Shown here piece by piece: positions 32,279-44,464 of a stretch of DNA of 64,000 nt. Under the pieces are notes generated by a model that saw nothing but the letters and a program-made list of their open reading frames with translations, was not told the DNA's origin and searched no databases. Each line of letters begins with the position of its first letter. Position 1 is the first letter of the stretch. Source of the DNA: Hypoxylon rubiginosum. Lineage: Eukaryota > Ascomycota > Sordariomycetes > Xylariales > Hypoxylaceae. The DNA lies in assembly GCA_902806565.1 (NCBI GenBank), contig CADCXA010000056.1:806001-870000 (forward strand). The letters run 5' to 3'. The translations under genes and the position numbers were made by a program.

Positions 32279-32788
32279 ATGTCTGGTTACTCTAACGTCG
32301 GTCAGAGCTCTGTCTACGAGGCTGGTGACCAGAGAAATGTAAAGGACTCCGAGGTCCCAGGCCGCCCTCGTTTCGAGGAGGGCATGGAAAACTCCCACCT
32401 CCCTAATGACTCTAGTAAGTGTTGTTCGAATGTCACAATACTCTACTGTCCATATAGCCTAACCATACTTGCAGAGGACGAACGCTCGATTGCCAACCGC
32501 CTAGCCAATGAAGAGGTACTACTTGCTACCATCCCCTATAGCCCGTCGGCTTGAGATTAATCATTCACAGCGCAAGTTAAACCGCAAGGAGCAAGACGAC
32601 CCGGAGACCAGTGCTTCAAAGAAGGACCCTACTCTACCCGTGAGCCACATCCAATCTCTACCAGGTACATCAACTAATCCCTATCATAGGCCAAGCTACA
32701 CGGCAACGAGCCGTCGAAAGGCGCCAAGGTTGATGCTGATCTGCAGGCCGAAGAGGACGAATACCTGAAGCAGAAGGGCAGGAAATAG
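32279..32788 (+). CDS. Small conserved hydrophilic fungal protein
   Basis: Four short exons (32279-32414, 32475-32515, 32571-32639, 32690-32788) join in phase to 114 residues. The sequence begins MSGYSNVGQSSVYEAGDQRN and is almost wholly polar, with NSHLPNDSSK, ERSIANRLANEE and a C-terminus of ADLQAEEDEYLKQKGRK type. Short hydrophilic proteins with this start are conserved across filamentous ascomycetes, where they are often stress- or conidiation-associated, but I know of no established function. It is likely natively unfolded. A clean pyrimidine-rich leader and consensus splice sites support a real, expressed gene. Confidence 0.8.
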
Positions 32789-33000
32789 ATACCCATATCC
32801 AAGTCTCGAGAATATATGTACTAGGAAATACTCGACGCAAAGTGCTTGCACCGAGGGGCGATATTAATGAATCGAAAAGAAATTAAAGCATCGAACAAAC
32901 CTACACGTCTTCTTGCATGTGATACCGTTAAATACACCTGCAACATACCAAGGTATATATCCAATAAAATACCAGTCCAACAATACAACCATACCGGCTC

Positions 33001-35022
33001 CTACAGTCTCGCTCCATTAGCACGCCTCTTCTCCCTTTCCTTGTCTTTCAACAGTCTCCTGAGAATCTTCCCACTCGGGCTCTTCGGTATTATCTCGATG
33101 AACTCGACACCGCCCTTCAACCATTTATACCTAGCCTTGTGCTCCTCCACCCACGAATGGATCTCCCGAGAAATCTCGTCGTCGTGTTTTGACGCTGCCG
33201 AGGCGGCTTTCACGACGAAGGCTTTGGGCACTTCTCCGGCCCCTTCGTCTGGCACGGGGATAACTGTGCAATCGTGGACGGAGGGATGGCTTAGCAGGTG
33301 GGCTTCCAATTCGGCCGGTGCCACTTGATGGCCCTGTGACTAGTTAGTATGCAGTAAATAATAATCCCAGATGTATAGGCATTTCCTTACCTTAACCTTA
33401 ATCAACTCTTTCAGTCGGTCCACAACAGCAATGTGCTCGTGTCCGGCTGGTGATTTCCGGACGACCGCCACATCTCCCGTCCGCATCCAGCGGCCGTCGT
33501 GATCCCACACATACGCCTCGGAGGTAGCCTTTTCGTTGTTCAAGTAGCCCAGGGTCACGGAAGGCGACTGGACCCAGAGTTCGCCGCGCTTGTCGAACTC
33601 GGTGATCTCGCCGCCGTCCTCCCCTATCAGCTTCGCCCGCGTGGCGGGCGCGAGCGACCCCGAAGTCCCGACCATCACGTCGTTCTCGCCCGTGCTGACG
33701 ACGACCGTGCTCGTCTCCGTCATCCCGTATCCCTGGCCGACCCCTAAGAACGGGAAGGCCTTGACCATGTCCTCGTGGGTCTCGGCGCCGAGCGGCGCGG
33801 CGCCCGTGTAGACGAACCGCAGACTGCTCAAGTCGTACTTGCTGCAGAGGTCTGGGTTCCGCAGCATCTGGATTACAATAGGAGGCACCTGAGCTCAGTT
33901 AGCATTGGTCTTCAATATTAAGGATGTCTAGGACGAACTATATGCAGAAAATTGATTTTAAATCTCTGTATGCTCTCCAGGAAGGTCGTGAGTTCGAACT
34001 TTGGTAAGACGATGACACCGTCCCCTCGATAGGTACCCGCATGTGCAACGACTACTAGGCCGTAGATGTGACTGAATGGCAGGAGGCCGATCTGAACATG
34101 TGTCTCTACGCCCTTGGCCTTTCTTCCGGGTTCTTCGTGACAGCGGATCTGCATGATATTCGAGATTACGTTTCGATGGGCGACCATAACCGCTTTCTAT
34201 CATAGCAACTTAGTGTACTCGTTTTCTTCACGGAGTACAGTACGAAAGATAACTCACTGGAAGGCCAGAGGTACCGCTAGAGTAGCACAAGTAAGCAACC
34301 TGCCGAGCACCTTGTCCCTTCGACCAGACGAGTGGTTCGAGTTCCGGAAGCGATCGACCTTCTTCGACAAGGTCGTCGAGGGATTTGAAAGGGACTGGCT
34401 GAAACTCCCCGGGCAGCCGCATTATGAGCACTTTGTTATCGGGTATGCCGCATGCTCTCGTAGCCTTCAGCGCCGTTTCCAACAGCGGGATGCAGGTGAT
34501 GAGTGCCTTGGCGCCCGATGATTTGAGCTGATGTTCTAGTTCGGCCGCCGAGTACATGGCGTTGGCGGGTGTGACGATACCTGACAGGCGGTGTACTGCG
34601 AAATGAGACATTACATAGTCAATCTAGGCCATCAGTCAAAATCTACATCCCTATTTCCAGCAGCGAGAGCATTTAAAATACCGAATTGAAGGTGTAAACC
34701 CCAATCACCTTGTCCCAAGGCGTCTCTTCGTTCGGTCTCCATCCCATGCGCTTAGCCAGCGACCTCGCCAACAGCTGGAAACGCTCGGTCATTTCTACGG
34801 TGGTGTATGTCTTCCCAGTGATCCCACAGGCATACGGATTCCGCGACCTGTCGAGCGATTGCCTGCCATATCTCTCATTGCTCCAGAATTCATGAAGCGG
34901 GATTGAGTCCGGCGGATCTGTGGAAGGAATCGTAAGTGGTGTCTAGTTGGCTTAGAAAGGGAGAGATATCACAACATACCGAACGGTAACTGAGGTACCC
35001 ATGCCGGCGGGGTAAACACCAT
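33001..35022 (-). CDS. Acyl-CoA ligase (4-coumarate-CoA-ligase-like) with PTS1
   Basis: Six minus exons (34980-35022, 34682-34917, 34258-34623, 33939-34196, 33391-33888, 33001-33333) join in phase to 577 residues of the adenylate-forming family. The P-loop is YLCYSSGTSGLPKAVMVAH, split by an intron after LP. Further motifs are QGYGMTETS (A5), RGELWVQSPSVTLGYLN, the A7 aspartate in WMRTGDVA, the hinge VVDRLKELIKVKGHQVAPAE and the catalytic lysine in SPSGKILRR. The C-terminus is GARL, a peroxisomal PTS1 variant (-ARL). It should activate an aryl or medium/long-chain acid as the adenylate and transfer it to CoA, probably in the peroxisome. One donor (GTTCGT at 33938) is off-consensus. Confidence 0.93.
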
Positions 35023-38000
35023 CTTGTATTACCCGCTAGAGAATATATATATGCTACGAGCGGCCGTACGAGTCGGTCAAAACGAGGGCTCGGAAGATAA
35101 CCTGCAGTAAAAATATGGCATCTACAACAAATCTCACGACAAAGGTTGGTGGTCTTTGAGAATGTATAACAAAGAAGGGGCTTACATCAGAAAGGAATTC
35201 GGACATTAGCCCCGGCCAGCTTCGGCCGTTTATCATAAGCGACACTGGTGCTACCTCGAATGCCGAAACATTGGCCTTTAACAGTATGGCTGACACCCTC
35301 CCTTCCGTTGAGCTAAACTCCACTCTCGACTCCGCATCCCACATCCCACATCCCTTCATTCTAGCCCGCACTCCCCGCAAATAACTAGCCAAGCGAATGC
35401 CGCTCGAGACGTCCGAGTGGAGGGAATAAGGTAACCATACCGCTACCTCAGCCGGAGGTAAAGTAGACACCGTAAACTGTAACCTTGCCAAGCCCATCGA
35501 CGTTGCGAAGTGGCTGAACTAGCGCCATCTCGCGCGAGACCTGCCCCAATTCTCCAATCGGCGATTTCGATGATGAGTTCAGGCCAACCGTTGCGTAACG
35601 AATATGTGTGGCGTTTCGTCCACGGCGCAGTCAGTGACCGGTCCAGCCGGTGTAGGACCTCGGGTTCGTTCGGTTGAGAGAAAACCCTGCAGATTACCGA
35701 GACCAACGACACCTCCCCAGCATATGGATTCGGATCCTGGTCGGGGGGACGTGCTCACCGCCAATAGAAAGCCACCAGGCGTCAGCCACTTCAGCCACTT
35801 CAGCCACTAGGTTACGCTGTAGATCGTTACGCAGATTCATCCCTGTCTCTCCTTTCAACGTCACCTCTAGTCTTAGGCTACGAATGAGCCGCATTGCTTA
35901 CTATGGGAGGCCACAAGCTGGCGATTCTCTTCGGAATAGTTCGTGACAGGCCAGCAGCCTATATTATCTAGGCCGTATATCATACGACGAGAGTTTCGGG
36001 ATTTATTTTCACGAGGATGTCCTAGATCACGGTCTCTAAGAGAGAATGCTAGCCCCAGCCAGTCAAATATCAGTCACTTTCTCGGGAATATACCTATACC
36101 TAGCAAAGTATAGCTACGTAAATTGTGAGGGACTGGATCGTTACGTGGTCTAAACTACACAGTGTCATCAAAGCCGGAGCGGTGTCAATATACTACTACG
36201 CTCTACACTACAGATCCTGTTGACCGAGCAAAGTGATGAAATCGTAGACGTAGCGGCTAGGTCAATCAGCTTGCTCCCTACCGCATAGGCAGCGAAGTAC
36301 CACGATTTCATAGTATTTCAACGCAACACGATTGAATGTCGAGCGAAGGAAATGTGCCACGTGTACCAAGTTGCGAGTCTCGGAGAATTTGAGCTACGTA
36401 CGCATAATACATAGATTGCTAAGGCAATGATTGTGGAGATATCATAGTCAGTCGTTGGGGAATCCCATATTTCAAAATATCCTGAAGAATTATTCCCAAG
36501 CCGAATGCTTCTAATGTCCTCGGCTCTTTTACATGCATACACCTGTACTAGGGGAAAGCTCATACGTAATTGCATTTAGGAGCTGAGCAAATTTTGAATA
36601 ATGGATCGCTCATTCCGGTGAAAGTGTAGGTAAATGGCCTCGCGATTCCTCGACTAACCGATCCACTATATAGCTCCAACGTTGTTTCCCTGCAATGCTT
36701 GGAGGAGCTTTTGTTCCACTTATTGACCAAGATTCATCCGGTTCTGCAGGAGAAAGACCACCTGCTAGAAGAGACATTCATACTTGCTACCGGTAAGAAT
36801 GAGTCATAATGTGCACATGTCTACAAAGTACTTGCCTGAGTAATATCAAATATCGTTAAAGGCAAGTCATGGTTTAATTCATGGCAAGGTACGGATATCA
36901 CGTTCTATAACTAGAATAGAAGTAGAATAAAGCCCATCTTCGTTATGGGATATATACATCCCAATCTTCCTATTTGACAGGTTGTAAGAATCTTTGTAGC
37001 GGTGTGTGATGTCTAATCTATGTAGTTCTTGCTGATAGGTACTCCTCAACCTTGTCAAGACGCCATAATTAAGTGATGCCTCGCTACAAATGAGAAGAGT
37101 GAATAGAACTCGATACTAACAAAATTGTATTACCTCAACACATTCGTAATTATCATGCTCTTCTCTATGACAAGATTGCCTAGGTGAATAACAACTGGCA
37201 TCTACAGTGGTGTTCTAGCAGTATCTTCATCCGGTTATACACAGGACACTACACAATCCAACCCTGATTTCAGTATAACTTGGCCTGCCTATCGACCTTC
37301 CATTTGCGCTGAATTGTCTTACTAGGTACCTTGGGTAGGTAAGTTTGCATCCCTGGATTTGATTGTCACTGGTAAGTCCACTTAGGAGCAAAGACAATCA
37401 TGTGAAGTTGTGTGAAGTCGCAAAAGATGCTTTGTAGATAGGACGGTAGAGCTGGTATATACATAGATATCATCCCATGTGCTGCCTGGTGGCGTTAGAT
37501 CCTTGAGCGCCGTACCTCCCCCTCTTTCCAATTGAACGTTTCTATTGCTCGAACGATAGGTGCGTGCCTGGGTAGGGAAGTGATGAAATTGTTTTACCAG
37601 GTAAATGCCAGTATATATACCTATAGACTACCAATTGTGAACACGACTATTTCCATCCCATAGTCCTAGAACGAGTTGGTATGGGTCTGCCTGGGTACCT
37701 AGGTAAATAATAGTTAGCGGAGAGGCTGTAGCAGCCGTACCTGCTTCAAGTTGAAGTCCGATTAGCGGCGATTGGCTCCTGGTAAGGGACTTACCTAGGT
37801 GATTTAGCGTATAATGTTCTCATTGCGGCTTCTAGCTTTGGGTTTGTATCCTGGGTCCCGGCGCAGAAGGATACAGTTCCTTCCCTAAGCCTGGTTGCCC
37901 CCCTATTTTACCGCCGACCTAGGTACCTGGGAGGTTGCCAAGAGTCCACCTCTATTTTCTATTTAAGCAGTGACACTCTCCTCCTCACTATTGATTTCTT

Positions 38001-39188
38001 TTTCCTTCTCCTACAACATTCAGAGTCACGCATCAGTACCAATCCAAACAAGACTCACTCCTCTATCCAACACCCAGCATCCCACATACCACTCAAGATT
38101 ATCCTGCCTCTTTCATACTATTTCTTCCTTCAGCTATATTAGGGATTCGCCTTTTCAATTTCATCTGTGTATTGAATCACTGACAATCCCAAAGAGGAAC
38201 ATTACGCAAAGTCGAGGCATCATAGTCACCATCTCATATCTTCTACTCTCCATCACAGCACTTCTACTCTCTATCATATATCTTCTACTACACATCACAT
38301 CACTTCTGCTACGCATCGCATCACTTCTATTACACATCACATCTCTTCCACTACACATCTCTAGCCCTTCTGCTCCACGTCTCCGACAACCTGATACCTT
38401 GTACCATACAAGAGTCGGACATTTCGATACCATCCTTCGTGAAGTTTAGGTCAACTATCGGCCAGCACAAGTCTTTGTAAGTCATTGCTCTATTTAGTCA
38501 TGTCTTGATTTTCTTGTCTACCACTTGTCTTCTACTTGTCCCCCGCTTGTCCTACAATCGAGAGAGCTCCTCTTGCTACTCAAGACGTGTCCTGTCTGAG
38601 TGTATGACCTCTTGGGTCTCCCTAAGCAGGGAAGCATTGATCACTTCACCCCATCCAATCGCAGTTACCTAGCGTTAGCTGAAGGAGGAGCGAACGCAAT
38701 CTAATAGTTGACTTGACCGGTCATCTATTCTCCTCTCACCCTCAACCTCAAATACATACTTCCATCTCGACCAGAACACATTCCTACCATCAACATATCA
38801 CACAACAGACAAGTATCCCATTACTAGAACTCTTACATCTTTTCCTTTTCCATGTATCTCAAGAAACAGCATCTGGTCTCGACTAGTGAGTATAATAACC
38901 CTAGCGAGACACTCTGCAATTCGCTCCTAGATCACTCAAATACCTACATCCCAATCTCCATCTCATCTAGTGGTACTGTCACATATCCATCACAAACTCT
39001 AGTATGAGTGATGACCTCTACTAGGCGTGTCGCGATGGCCTTATAGGTATCTGTAGCGCCTCCAAAGTTTCATACTTAAATCTTGCTCCTCTACTCTATC
39101 CTTTATTGTTTCCTTTCCTATTAGTTCTCATTGCGATTAATCACTGTGTACTTTCCGCCTCTACAGCACTTGACATTCACGGCTTTGA
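35023..39188. other. 4.2-kb gene-poor region
   Basis: No intact gene is supported. The region includes scattered short frames, a 9-base tandem repeat (CAGCCACTT, three copies) at about 35782-35808, an isolated exon-like open stretch at 36674-36792, and TAGGTACC words at 37320-37340, 37690-37710 and 37915-37930. From 37970 to 39188 it is pyrimidine-rich with degenerate CATCACATCACTTCTRCT repeats (38230-38370). This last part resembles a long fungal promoter and 5' leader feeding the AlkB-like gene. Confidence 0.5.
36674..36792 (+). pseudogene. Isolated exon-like relic
   Basis: A stretch open in one frame is bounded by a consensus branch/acceptor (GACTAACCG ... ATATAG) and a GTAAGA donor. It would encode SNVVSLQCLEELLFHLLTKI followed by a charged helix ending ETFILATG. 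No partner exon is seen within 600 bases on either side. It looks like a lone surviving exon, or an undetected small gene. I do not recognise the family. Confidence 0.3.
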
Positions 39189-41674
39189 ATGGTGTCTTCC
39201 ATTGCTAACCACTCCCATCTCGCCACAGACGATTTATTAGACCCAACCCATCATAAAATGTCTCCTTCATCGGTACCGGCCTCTGGCCAAGGGCTAGCCT
39301 CCAAGTTGATTCAGTCGCGAAAGCGAAAGAATGATGATGACGGCGACGACGAGTACGAGCCTTCGGGCACTCCCAATACCAAGCGCCCCAGAAAAGACCC
39401 CCCTAGTCATTCCGAGATAGAATCCAAGCCGAAACCTGGACCACGCCGTGAGCCTCACGGTCAGCCGCTGGTTTGGTCGGAAAAGAGGGCCTCGCTAGCT
39501 GCTGCCTTACCTTACTACAAGTCACACCAGGGCAGCCTGTACACGAGCAGCTTGGTACCTTATGGGATACTAGTCGACGCTCAAGTTGGTACTCGAGATC
39601 ACTTCTCGAGCCAAGTCATTATCACATCCTTGTAAGTTCAATGTTATCTACCTCACGAAAATGTACAGCACTGACAGTCCAAATAGGGGTGGTGGTCGAG
39701 TCATAGACAATGACACCGGTAAAATGGAACGAGATAAAGACCAGAAGGATGACGGAGTACCTGTGAGAGCGCTAAGCAACAACATAGGCCGTCGGATTGT
39801 TGCCATAGCTGGTAAGTCTGATTGATGATATGCCAAAACAATCACAGGGTGGAGTCTAATGTACAACAGGTAGCGGAAACTGGCTAATCCCAGTGAAAAT
39901 GCCTCACTATTATTGCGTCTTGGACTACTTCCAAATTACCGACTTTTGGTGGGAGAAAATCCCAGCCAAGGTGAAAGAAGTACAACAGGCCATGGTTCGC
40001 CTAGAAAAGGTGGACCTGGCGACAAGATCCTGGTTTGCTCCGAAAGGAGCGAGTCGCGAGGAAGCCCGTGAATTCGACGTCGGCGAGTATGCTTGCAAGA
40101 CAATCACCTGCGGAACCTGCAACACACCGAGCAAGGAGAAGTTCAACTGGGGCTGGGCATGCTTGAACAAGGACTGCGAAAAATTCTTCGAGTTCGCCCT
40201 AAAGACTAACACGCCGCTACTAGAGTATAACGAAAACTTCTTACGGGAGAGAACGTCATACACACCGACAAACCCAGAACAGGACGCCCGACTCGATTCA
40301 TTGATTCCTCCTTTGCCAGAGCTTGATGACACCAGCCTGGGATGTGAGGAGAAGTACAAAGGAGGCATCGTTTGTCCGAGATGTCATCGTTGTAATAACA
40401 GAGTTGAATGGGGAGGCTGGGTTTGTGAGAGTCCAGGCTGCGAATTCCGATTGCCTATGCCCCTCAGAATGGTACCAACCGAGAACATCTTGAAGGAGAA
40501 CAATAAGTTCAAGGATTCGAGATACCATCATGAAACTATCAGGAAGCAGGTGTTCAAGAACGACCATTACGAGGCAGCGGTATACATCCTACCAGGCGAG
40601 CATCCTAACGAATATGCAGGCAGTGTCACCGACTTTAAACTCAACGACAAAGCCATCGAGAGGGATGGTGGCATAAACGACTTATACCAACGCATGCAAC
40701 GTGAGGACATGCCGCTGAAACGACGGGCGGCAAAGAATGCCGGCCAAAGAATTGAGGAGTTAACCTCACACTTCTCGACCAACTTTGTGAGTTGCAAAAC
40801 TAAGCCACTGTTACTCGTGATAACTAACAATGCTATAGGGCGCCCCATACAAGTTCGGCGTGGTTGTCAAGGATTCGGCTGGGTTTCACAGTGCTCCAAA
40901 GCCGGTGATGGAGACGCTGCTCCGGCTCACATGGGCTGGACAGGAGGCTGTTCGGTTGACGCACGAGACATTGGAGGGCCTGAAAGACAACCAAACGCCA
41001 GAAGGTGTAATTCCCAAGGAGTTTGAACCGTTCAATGAGCAGCTCGTATTGGGATATTTTGAGAAATCAAAAATCAGCGTATGGATCCCTTAAATCATCC
41101 CACATTGCTTTACGAAGACTAACCTGTTAATCTAGGCTCACGATGATGGAGAGAAAGAATTGGGCCCTACAGTGGCCAGTCTTTCCCTGGGGTCTCCTTC
41201 AATGATGAAGTGGATGCCCAAGAAAGGGCTGAAAATCGGGGAACCAGAAAATGAACCTGACAAAGACACCGGCAAAACCAAAAACCCCAAAAAGCAGCGG
41301 GCCCCAATGCTCAAGATTCCACTGCAGCACGGCCGCTTCATGGTTATGCACGGGGCCGCTATTCAGAAGTACTACAACGTATGTGCTTATATATTGTCAT
41401 TTCTTATCCTAGGGATGAAACTAACACCTTACGACAGCATTCTGTCGATCCAGCGGGAATCCACCGGTTCGCTATGACCTGCCGTTCCATCAAGAAGGAG
41501 ACTATTCCCGATGCCAAGCAGCGTGAACTCGCTGAGGTCGATGGGAAGATCCCTGACGAATGGGCCGCAATCCAATACAATGGAAACCGTGACACGTTCG
41601 AGTTGAAGGAGACAGGACAGATTGTTTCTCTTCCTGGCGGCGTCGTTGAATCCAACGACGCCGGTCACGATTAA
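39189..41674 (+). CDS. AlkB-like 2-oxoglutarate/Fe(II) dioxygenase with two Cys clusters
   Basis: Six exons (39189-39631, 39687-39811, 39870-40786, 40839-41078, 41136-41378, 41438-41674) join in phase to 734 residues. A basic N-terminus with NLS-like SRKRKND and TKRPRKD is followed by a globular region with two Cys clusters: CGTC ... CLNKDC (about residues 269-291) and CPRCHRC ... CESPGC (about 357-380), each looking like a zinc ribbon. The C-terminal AlkB fold has the metal triad: H577 and D579 in SAHDDGEKELGPTVASLSLG, and His in YYNHSVDPAGIHRFAMTCRS (about 657), with Arg downstream for 2-oxoglutarate. Such enzymes remove methyl groups from nucleic acids or proteins. The substrate is unknown. 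An alternative ATG is at 39258. Confidence 0.85.
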
Positions 41675-42582
41675 GAGACAGTACGGTTTCCCCATCCGTT
41701 ACATACGCCATATCGCAGAGGCCTAAGGGCTTCTTTACTATCGGAGACGCCAGCATTATTCCCGAAGTTTTCCTATATTCTATTAGACGACCGACCTTTT
41801 TTCGTTTAAAAACATGATCGGATACCCTCGGACGATCCCGAATCTCTGCATTTCCTCTTTACTAGTCATCTCATGCATTCAACTCTCTTACAGGCGCGAT
41901 CGATCTACAACACCCTACCGGCTTCCATTGAGATTATGGAATGGACGCCATCTTCCCGACGGATTGGACTGATTTCGCAGTCTATCTTAATTACGTTTTT
42001 TTTTTTTTTCATTTAGCAATCGTGGCTACGCCTTACGCTTCACGTTTCTCATGTTGTAGGAATGCCTTTATGGAGCTCCTCTGGTGGAAATGGGTCGGAC
42101 AAAAGGCAAAGGCAAAGAGACGTGGCATTAGGCTCATTCGGTGGCGAGGTTGCACATGGGTCATAGTTCACGCTTGCGAATCGTTGGCTTGCATTAAGCA
42201 TTATTTGCTCCTGGGAGATTCGAGGTTAGCCGTCTGTTAGGCCCTCTGTTCTCTATAGCTTTCCCTGGGGAGCTAGATCGTGTTTGACTTTGATAATTAA
42301 TGGAGAATTATCCAGAACCTCTGTGCAAACTGCAGTTCTTTTATGTGCTTGATGTCTACCTGAAGTTCAGATTTGTTGCGACTACACATGATTCTTGTGA
42401 TCGGCACGGATTGGTCTGCTACTAACCTCGCTCTAGGACTTGGTAGATAGAGCGAAGCAGCATCGATATCAGCAGTAAAGCAGACGTGAGAAATAGGGGC
42501 TAGAAACACCACGGCTTTAGTATCACTGGCTCATCCCGCCATATAAATCCAACGTAGGTTATGTAGCAGTCCTCTACGTCTG

Positions 42583-42640
<58 letters not shown>

Positions 42641-42886
42641 GGCAGGCAGGCAGGCAGGCAGCATAATAGGTGGTAAACGTAGCATGCTCCGTGTAAATGT
42701 GTGTGTGTGTATGTATTAAATCAGACGCTTCCGATACAAATCCGCGATGGCTTCAGCAGCAGCAGCCGAGCCAGGCCCAAGCAAGACACCGTCTCTAAGC
42801 AGGTCTATGTTCGTGCCCTTAGCATCGTTTCGTAACTCCTATCCTATCCTCTCCTCTTCTAAAGTATCCCGTTTTATTCCCCTTTC
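41675..42886. other. Tail-to-tail spacer with a microsatellite
   Basis: No gene is supported; the frame at 41941-42240 contains a poly-Phe run from a T-tract and has no motif. Contains the AGAC microsatellite (separate entry). Confidence 0.5.
42584..42662 (+). repeat. (AGAC)n then (GGCA)n microsatellite
   Basis: About fourteen AGAC units run from 42584 to 42640 and switch abruptly to about five GGCA units up to 42662. Each unit pair differs by a single base, consistent with slippage after a point change. It lies in the spacer before the ankyrin gene's 3' end. Confidence 0.97.
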
Positions 42887-43751
42887 TCACCGGCCCTTGG
42901 TCTTGCGTCTCCGTTCCCACTCGGCGCGTTCTTCCTCATCGCTGCCGGAGAACTCGGCATCGTCGTCGCTATCGTCTTGCGGAACGTCTACGAACGCGGC
43001 AGCGTTCTTGTTATTGTTATTGGCGCCCTTACCGTTCGCGGACGGCTCGTCCTCGTCTTCCTCGTTATTGACGAAGTCGCCGGCGTTAAGCTCGGCGTAC
43101 TCGTGCTTCTGGATGAGGTCCCTGAGGGCGCGGTTGGAGGGGTCGACGAGCTGGATGGGGAGGAGGCGGGCCTTGTTGCGGACGCGGGTGCTGGAGCCGG
43201 CCTCGAGCATCATGGTGACGAGGGCGCTGCCGAAGGGGCGCTGGGCGGGGGGCTCGCTGTTGATCCACCGGATCGCGCAGTGCAGGGGGGTGTCGCCGTC
43301 GGAACGGTTCGGCTTGTCGATCTCGAAGTCGTCTTGGTCTAGGAGGCGGTCGATTATGTCGTCTAAGGGTATAAGGAAAAAGGAGGGAGCACGTTAGCTT
43401 CGTGGAACTCATGGAACTCATGGAATACGGATTGGGACTAGAATATCGGTAGAGTAGGTGGGACGGGGAGAAAAGAGGGAGCACGCGTACAGTTCCCTCG
43501 GAGGGCGGCTTCGTGGTATAGGTGGTTTCCCATGACGGTGGTGGTGTTGTTAAGGAGGCTCGTCAGCTCTTCCTTCTTGCCCTCGTAGTCGGCGATGATC
43601 TCGTTCAGCAGGTCGACGTTGTCCCGGCGGCAGGCTTCGATAAGTCGCTCTCCTACAGAAGCGCCCTAGTTTTTTCCCCCAATTCGTTAGCTTATAATCT
43701 GCTGGCGTCGGTGGTGCTCGAACCTACCTCATGCTCCTGATCGTCCGCCAT
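42887..43751 (-). CDS. Ankyrin-repeat protein
   Basis: Three minus exons (43728-43751, 43491-43665, 42887-43362) join in phase to 224 residues. After MADDQEHEGASVGERLIEAC come ankyrin-type helices: RRDNVDLLNEIIADYEGKKE, then MGNHLYHEAALRGNYDIIDR, GDTPLHCAIRWINSEPP and TMMLEAGSSTRVRNKARLLP. The sequence 'TPLH-x-A' is the family hallmark. The C-terminal third is acidic and Asn-rich (NNEEDEDEPSANGKGANNNN) and ends RAEWERRRKTKGR. It resembles the small fungal ankyrin proteins related to yeast Yar1, which chaperones Rps3, but that identity is an inference. The first exon is only 24 bases long. Confidence 0.85.
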
Positions 43752-44464
43752 TGTTCGGGGCTTGTCGGGGGGTTGTGATTCAGCGTGCGCTTCGGTTTAT
43801 TCGGACAAGGGATAAGGAGGTAAAGGCGGCGGAGGCGGCGGTCTCGAGAGGAAGCTCTAGCAAGCAACAGAGCAAAGACAGGATTTAAATACCGCTTTTG
43901 CGCACGTCGGGAGTGCCAGCAAAGGAAATATCAGCAATAGAAAGACAGAGCTAGACTACACGTGTACGTCAAGAGCGAAAAAGGAGAAAGGCAGATAAGT
44001 AACGAAATCCGTCAGAGGGCTTTGGCTTTATTTTCTATGGAGATTGGGGACGGCGCCTAAGCCAAGCGCCTGTGATTGAGGCTGTGACGTTCCTAAAGAT
44101 AACCCTGTAACTCTTCCTGGGCGACCCTTAGACCCCCCACCATCACGCGCGTCTTCCGCTAACGAGGTACCTAACCCACAGGTGTGGTTGGGTGGACAGG
44201 GCTCAGCCGCGGGGTCTCTTCCGGAGCAATAGTTCTAGCGGATGCCGGCGGGATGGTTCACTTCAGGTGGGCTGGAAGGTTTCTCAGGCTTTAGGTACAG
44301 TGGGTTCTGTTAAGCATCTTAGCTTGAGTCCCACCAAAATTTCCAAGTCATCCATCTTCTCAGTGGGAGCAAGATCTCGAGATATTCACTTCGCTTTGCC
44401 TCAACTCGACTTCACAGAAGCAGCAAACGGCGCAAAAAGGTCTCAATTCAGTTCTATATTCATC
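43752..44464. other. Divergent intergenic region
   Basis: Shared upstream region of the ankyrin and RPC11 genes. No gene. A TAACGAGGTACC word occurs near 44160. Confidence 0.4.

Noticed and set aside
35054..35497. 147-codon minus-strand ORF upstream of the acyl-CoA ligase
   Set aside because: No motif, no consistent exon partner, and composition like the intergenic DNA.
37970..38449. 159-codon plus-strand ORF
   Set aside because: Composition-driven reading of a CATCACATC/CTTCT-type repeat tract, probably a leader region rather than a gene.
41941..42240. Plus-strand ORF with a poly-Phe run
   Set aside because: Created by a T-tract; no homology-like motif.
42500..42685. Minus-strand ORF with CLSVCLSV repeats
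   Set aside because: It is just the translation of the AGAC microsatellite.
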